Assembly (NCBI GenBank): GCA_030248195.1 | Contig: JASAND010010746.1 | Span: 1-64,000 of the forward strand | Reading direction: 5' to 3' | DNA length: 64,000 bases | From: Trissonchulus latispiculum | Taxonomy: Eukaryota; Nematoda; Enoplea; Enoplida; Ironidae | Shown: piece by piece, positions 46,400 to 58,300 of the stretch | Layout of the letters: each line of letters starts with the position of its first letter | Numbering within the stretch: position 1 is the first letter of the stretch | Position numbers and translations under genes: made by a program | Notes under the pieces: model-generated | Database searches by the model: none | Seen by the model: only the letters and a program-made list of their open reading frames with translations | Told to the model about the DNA's origin: nothing

Positions 46400-49300
46400 G
46401 TAAATTCTTCATGTCATTACAACCCATGTCATTATTATTAATTTATTTGTTCCATGTGTTTGTTGTGTGCTATTTTGCAGAATCACTAAACGGAATGAAC
46501 AAAATTGATTGCAAATTAATGCTAAAAATTGACTATTTTAGCTATTGTTAAAAATAATAAACGAATTATTAATAAAATTTATTTATTTATTATTAATTGT
46601 TTATTATTATTTTTAGCGTTTGTTCACCAGCGTTTGCGTCGTCAAGAAGTGGTAGAGGTGGAAGTTCCGGCTGTGCTATTTACCGTGGAAGTTTATGGCG
46701 ATGCACTAACGTCAGGAGATGTTACCGCGATACATCAAGCGCTTCTTTCAGCTGGGGTCCCGGCAGATATGATGCAAAACATTCAAGTTGTAGACAGTAA
46801 GCATAAAATATGCAAATTATCAGAAACATGTTGGTATTAATCTGTAGTGTCACACTTAACCAAACGATGGTGAACGAAGAACAAGGATTAGAGGCGTTAG
46901 ACACAGATTGTAATTGCGATTGTAATTGTAATTAATATTGTAATTGCTATAAATATAATTATAACTAATAATAATAAGAATTATAATTGTAATTGTTAGA
47001 CACATTGATCATAATTGAAACAGGCGCAGGGCCCGGGAGTGAGGAAGGGGAAGCTTAGAGGTTCATCAGCTCTCAGTTTTGGAAGCAGTTTTGGATCAGT
47101 CCGTGATCGACCCTACCTCACCAGAACACAGAACTTCCACGTCAGACTTATCAATCAGGAATATCCTATACAAGGTTCCTTTACTGCGGAAGAAAACCAT
47201 TGAAGTTCAGCATTAATCAGAAAAAGTAAAAATTCGGCTCAACTGGGGCACACGGTCTTTCCGATCTCCGGACAGTCGTAGTTGCCATTACACTACCGTT
47301 AAACTTCTGAAAAGTACAGAAAAGTTTAAAAATCTAACAAATTTTTCATTTAAATTGTGTGAAGTGTTGCACCATTTTCAGGTAAAACGTTTACCGTCGA
47401 AATTGCGGAAGATCAAGTTTCAAAGATTCAAACTCAAAGCATAGAAATTATTATATCATCTGGAAGTGCTTGGATCAATCCACCCGATGGTAAGTTATAT
47501 TGTTTCCATAGTTTTCAAACTTCGGATGTCTTATCAAATGTCAGCGTACCTGAAGGTGAACTAACCAAAGTTAAACCAGGACTTGTACATAGAACTCTGT
47601 TGGGGTGCTAAGATTTGAAGAGAAATTAATGGGATCATATCGAACAAATCCCCCTGAGAAAAATTGCCTTAAAGTATGAACCGGGTTTAACTACAACAGT
47701 GTATTTCTGAAGATGGAAGCAACGTTATAGGTTAAGGTTAAACTGCACATTCGATGGAAAGCCCTTGATTTGTTGCATGTGATGATATAAACTGTTTTGT
47801 TGTAAACTTGTTGCCAAAAAGATTTATTTTGAAACATCCATTAAAAATAAACACTTTTGGCGGTTTGGGCAAATATTTAACTAAATAAAACGTTACGCAA
47901 CAAGTTACAGCAGATCGGTTTCACCAATTTAACTATTTCCCCCCAAATTGGAAACACATGTTCTTACATTAAAGTAAACACAAGTGTAATATACAGAAAT
48001 AGAACAGGTGGAAGGGAAGTCATTTCAGTCAAAGACTAAATGTTTAAAAATATTAACTTTAAAAATCCTGAATTTATAAAATATTTAAGACACAATTTTC
48101 ATGAATTATAGCATACACACTAATAGCGATTTAACATTCAAAGTTAAGAATTAGCTCGAACCAAAAAATTTATTTCGAGATGCCTTGTGTAATTACAACA
48201 CTAAAAATTGAAACACCATTTTATTTTTTATTGTGGATGGGTCAGAATCATCCAGGTAACTTCAATGGGATAGGTCAGACCATTCTATCACCACCATTTC
48301 AACCTTAAATACATTCAAATTTTATGCTAAAAATTAAAAGCTGACATTATGTAACACATTTTCTTAAAATTTCAAACAAAGCAGTTATATTTACATAGGT
48401 TAGCAAATACCTGAATGCATTTTAAAATTTACTTAGACTTTCTAATTGTTAAACTAATTGTAAAATATTAGAAGGTTTCGAAATTCTAAGTAATAGTTTA
48501 ACTTTGAACTTCAATTTTTAACCCGATTGTGCCCTCAAACTGTTGACCTTAGACTTTGACCTTTCCACTTTCCTTTAATAACGACTTAAGTCTCAATTAG
48601 ATATGTAATTAAAGGATTAATTTTGGTAAAGTTTGGGGGCCCCACCTGATTCCTATAAGCCAAATGCGATCGTGTGTCAATTCTCCCACAAAGACTATAC
48701 CGCTATTGTTAGACTGAATCTCTTTACCTTAGATCAACCAAATGGCGGTTATTCCAATTAATTAATTAATCGGGTAATTAATTAATTAACCCAATTAACT
48801 AACCGTCAGCTGTCAGCATTAAAGTATAGGAGAAGCGACGCAGCCACGAAATACTGTACATATATACATCAAACAGAGGCCTTCCGGTAAGCAAATAGTG
48901 TGTCGCTTGCGCTTCTCAACACCTCCCTTGACAAACCTTGACGAATAATTCGCATACTGTTTTGCGCATGTATTCTGTAAAAAGCGACACCCCAAATGTC
49001 TGCCGGTCTCCCAGTGAACACGGACTTATTTGAGTCTTCACTCTGGCTTAACATTTGGGAATTACGCCCGGTTCACACTGCACAAGGTTTAAGGTTTAAG
49101 GTTTAATGTTTATGGTTTAAGGTTTTAGGTTTAAGGTTTAAGGTTAAACTTGTGTATTTATGTTGAAGCGTTCACACGGGAAGGTTTAAGGTTTAAGGCT
49201 AAAGTTGTGTATTTATGTTGAAGCGTTCACACTGAAAGGTTTAAGGTTTAAGTTTAAGGTTTTATGTTTAAGGTTTAAGGTTTAAGAAAGCAGAGCTAAA

Positions 49301-52300
49301 AATATTTTAACTTTGCATTTGGTCTTATTTGGTCTAAGCCTGCTGTACAGTATATATAAAAGGATTAATTAATATTCTTTATTATGTACATTATCGAACT
49401 TCTTACGTATGGACAGAACCAAAATTTTTAAAAATCCTTAAAGATTTGAATGCACACTGTTTGATATAAAAATTTCTTGATATTCAGACTGTCCGGGGAT
49501 TTTTGCAATCATTTGAAATCATAAGGTTTTGATGGCTAAAACTAAATTTTTGACCTTAAATAAGACCATATTTCTTAAGTTGTGATGGAAATTTATGGAA
49601 ACGGTATAGCTGGAAGCTGAACATTTGGTTGTTACATTTATTCGCATTAGTTCTTAAATCCTAGGAATTAGACTGTTTTGCGGGCTTAGTTCTAAATGCA
49701 ATGCATTTGCACAATTCTTGCTTGAATCTAATTTCCAGACTTGCAGAAGCAAATCTATCAGAGCGCTAGCATTAGCGTGAAAACTCAAAATTCGCTATAT
49801 TCAATCCTACTTTAGCCTGAACTTAAGATGGCCACCACGTCCACTGACATTTAAGGCACAAAGTATACATAAAATCCCCGCTTCTAAAAACCTAGCAATT
49901 AGAATCTAACAAGAAGTGTGCAAGTGCATTGGTTTTAGAACTAGGCCGCATTGCGTTCTAATTCCTAGGATTTAAGAACTTATGCTATTAAATGAAATAT
50001 CCAAATGCTTAGTTTCCAGCTGCACTGTTTCTATAATTTATCGGCAGAACTTAAGAAATTTGGTCTTAATTAAGGTCGAAAACTTAGTTTTAGTCAACAA
50101 AACCTTAGGATTTCAAATGATCGCAAAAATCCCCGGACATCAGACATTCCTTAAACCTTCCCTCCAAACTGCTTAAACCTTAAACCTTAGACCCAGTGCA
50201 GTGTGAACCGGGTTTTATAGAACTGTAGAACTGCGACAAATTTGCTCAGAGTGGGAAAATTGTTCGGAAAAGTGTGTTCTAGTCTTTATTAACTTCCCAT
50301 TTTATAGCTATTTTCCTTAAACTTATAGATGTGATTTCCACCGAAGCACCGTCAACTGGTGACGAAGGTGTGGACGACGTGGATGTCCCCGCCGGTCAAG
50401 AAGAGGAGGCAACTCCAGGAGCAGAAGAAGAACAGGAAACTCCTGGAGCGGAAGAGGCAACAGAAGCAGCAGAAGAAGCTACAGAAGCAGCAGAAGAAGA
50501 TACTGAAGCAGTAGAAGAAGAAGCTACAGAAGCAGTAGAAGAAGAAGTTACAGAAGCAGTAGAAGAAGAAGCTACAGAAGCAGTAGAAGAAGAAGCTACA
50601 GAAGCAGTAGAAGAAGAAGCTACAGAAGCAGTAGAAGAAGAAGCTACAGAAGCTCAAGAAGGAGAGGCAACCGAAGCTCAAGAAGCAGAAGCTACCGAAG
50701 CACAAAGTGGAGAAGCAACAGAAGTGCATGAAGGAGAAGCAACACAAGCACAAAGTGGAGAAGGAGAAACGGACGCACAGAGTGGAGGCAGTGCAGAGAG
50801 TGGAGAAGGAGCAACTGAAGCTTCAAGGGAAGATGATGACAGTCTCATTGATGACATTGATATCGACTTTTCAGGCGGTATGCAAAAACACGTAATTGTG
50901 TGAACGTCAAACTAGGCAAATAAGCAAATTATGAACATGGAGAAGGCTCTTTCCTGTTCGGTCAAAGGCTTTTTCTTTAGTGACTGCAGGCAGACGTTTT
51001 TCATTATTTCTTTAAAATTAAGAAAAGGGTAAGGAAGTTGAAACGAAACATTTTAATTCCATGTTTGTCGAACATAGGAGTTTTATGAGGCACAGATAGC
51101 TTATACTGAGCTAACGAAAAGCTGACTCGAAAAACAAACTTCAGATTCGTGTTTTACAACCCCGAAAACCCATATGTGCGACTTTCAGCAAAATCGGCGA
51201 CAAAAGTTTCTTTGGTAATCCTTGGGTCCCCCTTGCGAATCGAAAAATCTAATTTCGCGAAATCGAAATTTTTTTACGATATTTGAATGCAGCGTGGTTG
51301 AAAAAACACTTGTACAGCGTATTTAGCTCATTTGGTCAAGTTTTAAATTTTGTTAAAGGTTAAAGGGGTTAAAGGGAAAGACTCAAATATTCTGCATTAG
51401 GTATTTAACTACAGTGTAACTCAAATATTCTGCATTATGCAACTACAGTGTATTACTGAATATGTAGATTACAATGTAACTTACATTGCAAAGTAATTGT
51501 TTATTTGTTGAAAACATAGGACCTGCAAATTACAATGTACCTACACTGCAAGAATATTGAGTCGGTTTCATGAAAGTATTTGCAGTACAATGTAGTTTAC
51601 AATGTTACTACCTTTGCTACTGTGGTAGCTATTAAGTTTTTTGCCAGTCTGCATAAAAATGAAGAAATATCGAAGTATGTCATGGGTAAAGTTATGTAAG
51701 AGTCATTGAACTGCAATGAGTAGTTGCGTGCGATGCCTGCATAGTTGAAACATAAAAGTATGTATTGCTATAGACTTATAAAAAATTAACAGCTAATCAA
51801 ACAAAGCAATGAGAACTTCAAACAGCGCAATGAATCATCATCAATCTTCGATTAGTGTTAACACATTTTTCATTATTCCAAGTTGATGTGTTGTGAAGTG
51901 TTAAAGTTCTGAAAATTAATCTTATATGTAGAGACTAAATCCTTTGAAAAGTTTATTAAAAGTTTTTTAAAGATTATCTACCACTTTTGCCTTCTAAGCC
52001 AAAACACTAAATTTTGGCGACGAGGGTGCACTACTTGCATTAACGTAGTAACAATGTAGCATCGTTGTACATTTCATAACTCCAATGCAAAAAATGTCTT
52101 TCCAGCACGAAACTTCAAAAAACTGAATGTAATGTAACTATATTACAATGTAAAATGAACATTTATTTTATGAAGCAGAAAAAATATAATATAATATAAA
52201 AACGCTTGCACTGCAGTATACAGAATGTAATGCACCTAATGTAGTTTAGTGGAATAGGCCCATGTGAAGCATCTACCTTCGTTATGTTGCTGTGCTTTTA

Positions 52301-55300
52301 ACAGAATGCACAGCTCCAGTCTGGTCTGTGTGTGCATGCCTTAAAAGCAGTCGATCCTGCTGCGCTAGATAGTAGATCTAGATGGTAGACAGTAGTTAAT
52401 ATTTAGTTAGGTCGATAGATGGTCACGTCCTACAGCTACGCTCTTATTTAAGTTAAAAGAAGGAATATTTGTAAATGAATTTTTTTCTTTTTTCCTTCTC
52501 TTTTCTTTTCAAGAAGCCAAAGTTAAGGCAAAGGTCAAAAGTTTGAATAACAGCTGGCACATTTAAAAGCATTGAAATTGTGTGCAACAAACGTACACAG
52601 CGTCAGCTAAGGTGGGATTAAATTACACTTGACCTTTCCGTTAGCCTTCTTTCGTCCTTCTTTATTTTGAATGATTCCTTCTTTCTTTCTTTCAAAAGAA
52701 TCTTTCTTTAAAATCTCCTTTCTTTAAAGTTAAATGTGAGCGTAGCTATAATGTACAGCTGATCTTTTGCGCTTTCCCCCAGCCCTAACTTTGGATGTTT
52801 TGACCAATAAGTTTGAAGTTTTGTATGGATGCATACTGGAGGCTAACGAATTCAAAAATTTAAAAATTTTAAAACTGTAAAAATTTTTTAAAAATTTTAA
52901 ATTTCAGTGTAGTAAGGAGGGACCAAGGGAAACCGAAAAAATATTTGAAAAAGATTGTGCTGAAAACTTGCATATAGGGGTTTTCGGGAACGCTGAGCAC
53001 GAATCTGAAATCCGTTTTTTCGATTCAGCATTTCTTTAGCTCAGTATAACCTAAAGATGTAAGCTTAACATGAAAGTTAGCCTTACACCCCTAACCCTGA
53101 CCAAACTAAACTTTAAAATTTTAAAATTTTTGAATTCATCAGTATTCAGTATGCATCCATACAGAATTTCAAACTTATTGGTCAAAAAATGAAAAGTTAG
53201 TGCTGGGGGAAAAGATCCTGTACAGCTTCGTTCAATGTTGTTCGTTGTTGTTTGCTATGCTATGTATCATCTTAGCTAGAACTTTATTATATTAACATTG
53301 CTGTTGCATTATTGCAGGCCGTGGCAAAGGAAAGGGCAAAGGCAAGGGCAAAGGCAAAGGGAAAGGGCTACCGGACATAGATGTTGGTAAATGCAAGCAA
53401 TAACATTAACTTACGATTATATTGAGTTGCCAGTTTTCTCCAAACTTGCAAAGAAAGAGATCTTGAAAGAAATTCATCTGGATGGAACTTTGTCAAAACT
53501 CATCTCCGTCCGAATCACTTCAATTTGAAAGCAGCTTCGTTTCCACAAGTCCTTTCTATTACGTGTCATGTCAACTGCCGAATTCGTTTACAGACCCGCA
53601 TGATATTGTAGTCATAAACTGTGGGTAGATAGAGTTTAGGAAGCAGTGATGCATGTAATTTTACTCTAATTTAATTAACGGAACTTACTTTTGTACTTTA
53701 ATGATTTTACTCAAAGTTTTGTACAAGGGGAATCATTCGACCGATTCTATAATTAACTGCACTAGCCTATTTTTTCACGACCAGCTCACAGCACAGTAAG
53801 CATTTCGTCCCGTCGGTCCTACTACTGGCCTACTCAGGCCGGAAAAGCTAGCCAGAAACAGAACCATGCCACTTCTTAACATACACAACTGGTCCCAGTG
53901 GTGCAAACTGTCTATATTACGAACATTCACCTGATAGATCAAATGCCTCTTCAACCAAATACTACGCCAGGAACCGGAGATTTTGGAGATCTGCTGTAGT
54001 TGCGAACCCAAACGTTATCACCAGTTTGAGGACTTCGGGGAATATTCTGAGGTTTTTGTTGAATCATATTCTGTGTCTAAGGACAGCCTTCTACTGATAA
54101 TTCATTTCAGCATCAGCGGGCAAATATTGTTTTCAACGTTCTTGTCTCGAACAGAGGAGAGAAGGCACTTGAAATGAACAGTGAGGTCAGAAGCAGCTCA
54201 TTGCATAAAATACTTGGGCACCGCACGCTTAACTAGTCCATTAGAGTTTGTTTGATACGGTGGAGCTAAGGGCGGTTAGTCCAATTCACTTCGCTGAGCT
54301 TTGAAAACAAAACTAACTGAATGGGAGGAATAGAATGAAACTGAATGTAACAATGGAAGCTGAGACCCCCAACTGGAGACCACTACATGACCCAAAATTC
54401 CCTCGTATACATCCCAGTTAATGGAATTTGCAATACTATCTGTCATTGAAAATTGTACCGGTCTCGAGCGGAGAAACTTTGGAGTGACGTTTGAACTCGG
54501 ATCTAAACTGGATTACCCTTGACCTTACCCAAACCTGGGCCAAACAGCTGATCATACTTTGTACACAGCGCATTGATCCCAGATTCTACAGAAATACTTG
54601 ACATCTTTTACCACGCAGATTTCGCAACTTTCGCATTTTCGGCCAATTAAGGCGGGCTCTTGGACACTTTAGTGATAGCAGGCATTTCAGAATATTTCTT
54701 GCTTTCATAAACTATGTCAACTTTGGACTCATCCAAAACAGAACTTTCGCATTATCACATCCTTTCAGTCTAATCTTAGACTCGGCAGCTGGAGATTTGG
54801 TAGTGTAGATTTAATCACTTTGTGAGGCGTGTGAACAGAATCCCCATGAAAAGACCCCATGGGGATCCCCTGGGATTTTTGGAAAAACTTTCGAATGTTG
54901 TGTCCCCGGCGGATTCCCCAGGGGAATCCCCATGGAAATCCCCATCGTGTGAAATCGGCTATAATGGTAACACCAGCCCCAGAGTCCACTTGCTCGCTGT
55001 GGACAATTATAGGAGAATCTAGGATTGAAAATTCATAGACGTGGTAGATGGAACTGTCCTAATCCCCAGTTAAAGATATCTGATGGTTCAACGCAGTAAT
55101 TTTATGGAGCTTCCTTCTGTAATTTGGAATCTGGTTTTGTTAGGTTTGCCGGCCTTCTAGCTTTTACAGACTGAATAAATGTGACCTGTTTTGTCACAAA
55201 TACGACAGTATAGGACTCCTTGAACCGAGTATCGAAACTAGTTAGCCCAATGTTCCGGATTATTGCATCGATAACAGATTAACCACGTGTGTTTTGGGAT

Positions 55301-58300
55301 GTGGTCTCCTGTTGAGGGGCCAGCTTTTTGGAATTCACCACGTTAATGATTTCTTTCTTCTGAATGCCCAATGATCCCTTTTCTGACAGTTCTATTGTTC
55401 TGGCCAAATCGTGCTCGCTGAGTGGGCTGACCTGACTAAAAATTTAAAAAATAAATTGTTTGACGTCGAAAGAAATAAAGAGGACGTAAACCTGAAGTTT
55501 CTAACACTTAGCTGTGCTTCCAACAAAGGCAATTTTTGTAATTGATCAATTATCAGGCCTACAATTAAATAGACTTAAATTAAATAGTTGACCCCTTTTG
55601 GGTCAACTTTTTTATATTTTCTATATTATCTTCACTCAGTGATTCACTGTATCCATACTGTTGTATCATACCAACTCTTTACTCGTAACCAGGATGAATG
55701 ATCACCATGTCATGCAGCCATAGGATAACGTGGGGGGAATAGGGGGTGCAGACCATACGTGTGCTTGGGGGGGTTTAAGGGGGGGCTTTCACCCCCCCAG
55801 ACCTGAGCTCACCCCCCCCCCCTCCAGAGGGGTCCCTCACCCCCCCCTCCAGAGGGGTCCCTCACCCCCCCCCCAGAATCCGGATTTTTCCAGTAAAAAA
55901 CCGGAAAAATTCGGTTTTTCGGCGGCCTTCAGCCGCCCTTCACCCCCCCCAGAGATTCCCCTCCTGCACATGTCTGGTGCAGACCCCCCCCCAGACTGAC
56001 AAAAAACGTAGACCCCCACAGCGAAAAAGGGTAGACTCTTTCGTCCAGAAAGGAAACGCTTTCGTCCAGAAAAGAAAAAACGGTAGACCATTCAGCGATT
56101 TTTACGAAAAATAAGTAATTTTTAGCAAATTTTAGCGAATTGTCTAAAATCTAAAAATTGTCAGTTTTTTACTAATTTTTTGTCAAAACCGTTAAAATTC
56201 ACAATTTTACTAATAGCGGGGCAGACCCCCTTACAATTTTGAAATTATTCAGGGTAGACCCTTCGCCGAGGTCGGGATAGACCCCTCACAATCAGACTAC
56301 GTGTTAATGTATGCATGCAACTACTTCTTTAAGGTGGTGATTCCCTTTGGTCACATAAAGTTTGCATCATTATTCCTCATTCATTACTTGGAGTTAAGAA
56401 GCCATTTTTATCTCAAAATGTAGCTTGACATTTTCTCTATTTAATGCAGGCCACGAAACTAATGTTGCTTTTCTAAAATATTTTTAACACATTTTAGAAG
56501 AAGTATAATTTTCCAGAATTTTTGCAGACTCGAGTAAATTTTTTCGCGAGACATCGGTTATATCATTCGATACCTCCATCAAATAGCTGGGGACGATATT
56601 TTAGTTATTGTGAAGTCGCTCTTCGTTGTAGAGAAATAAGCTGAAATGTGTGCGTAACCTGTATTTTGCCTACTTCTTCCAAATTTGTCAAGCGATTACT
56701 TTAGCTAGAAAGCAGTAATCGGAGAAACTAAAAAATCGTCCCTGGGTATATTCGTGTAGAACACATTTGCCCAGTAGCAGCCCTCCAACTTGCATGATGA
56801 ATGCTCCACAATCTTTGGAAACAAATTGGTCGTGTTTTTGCAAAAACTAATTTTTTTATGATAGCAGCCTACAGGATAGCCGTTGGAAGACGATCATGTG
56901 TCGGATAATTTGTCCCTGTGAGACCTTCAGATCGACGGCCTTACTTTGATTTTACGGCTTGCGTAGTTCAAGAAATGTTGGATTATTTGATTTCTGCAAA
57001 AATGACAAGTTTTTGACGCCAAAACAAGAAAATAGGCTATATCTCACGATAGAGAAAAGCTAGAAACTAGCTTTAAAAAGCAAAAATGTGAAGCTCGATG
57101 AGATCTTTCGAATGAATGTAGTCATAACTGCATAGCAGCTGCCAAACGTTCAGAAATTGGGAAAAACCACTCTGACCGGAAATCTCGAATTTTTGAATCG
57201 GGATTGCGCGGAGAGTGTTAGAACGCTAAAACAACTTATTTCGGAAAGTTTCATCAAATTTCATCTTGATTTGCGCCGCCAAACAACAATATGTGCCCAA
57301 AAGGAATCACCACCTTAAATATAACACGTACTCGTTCTGACTTAGAACCCATCCCATCATACAGCACAAGATGAAATCTAGCTAGCTAACACAGATATAT
57401 ACTATACGTACACTTCAGTTGCTACATTTCCCCTTTTTTGGTTTTCATGTTCACTGTGCTCAGTGTTCTTGGCTTCTTCGTACTTCAGCATGTTAACTCT
57501 TCCCAATTAAATTTTAGACGGGCATACTCTTCGAAAATGGCCTATACCACCGCACTGATTGACTTTCCCTTTCCGATGGACATCTGGTCGAACAACAGCG
57601 TTTCCCGGAACAACTGCAGCAACCTTCATCATCAGAAGTCTCACTTCCCGCGTCTTTGTCCCGAACATTAGGCTTAGCAAAAGGTTAACCCCTCGGTTTT
57701 CTCCCCGATTGCATCTGTCCTGTGGAAACTCCACCCTGCATGGCTTTGGAATTTGCCGGGGCTGTTTCCACATGTCGAGCTATCTCCAAGGCCTTTTCTA
57801 GGGTTAAGTCCTTTTCCATCAGGAGTCTTTCGCGGATTCTGGAGGAGGACGTTTTTTCAACGATCTGATCTCGCAGTGCTTGATTCAACATTTCTCCAAA
57901 ATCCGTCAGTAAAGCACGAGTTCTGAGACGCATGCATCCACTGGCTCACCCGATAGTTGAGCTCGCTGTTTGAAAAGGTAGCGGATGGTAACGGTATTGG
58001 TGAGAGGGTTGAATTAACGTTCTGCCATCTCTGTAGCTTAGTCAAGCTATATGCCATCTTAATCAGGGAGCTATAAAAGATTCTCTGGTCCTAAATTCCG
58101 AGAAGGTTGATGAATAGAGCAACCCTGCAATGCTCACCAAAATTTTGAGTCATGGCTCCCGGAGCACACAGGAAGTTTCGGATCGCTCGTTTCCAGACAT
58201 TTCCAGGATATATGCGGATTACCAGGAGTAGCTAGAAAAGGCTGAGGCGCGACACCAAAAGCAGGTAACATTGTTATAGTTACCCTCGTCGCCAATAAAT

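Noticed and set aside
50352..50753. Cys/Phe-rich minus-strand frame
   Set aside because: Pure antisense of the GAA/GCA repeats in exon 4; no splice signals or leader.
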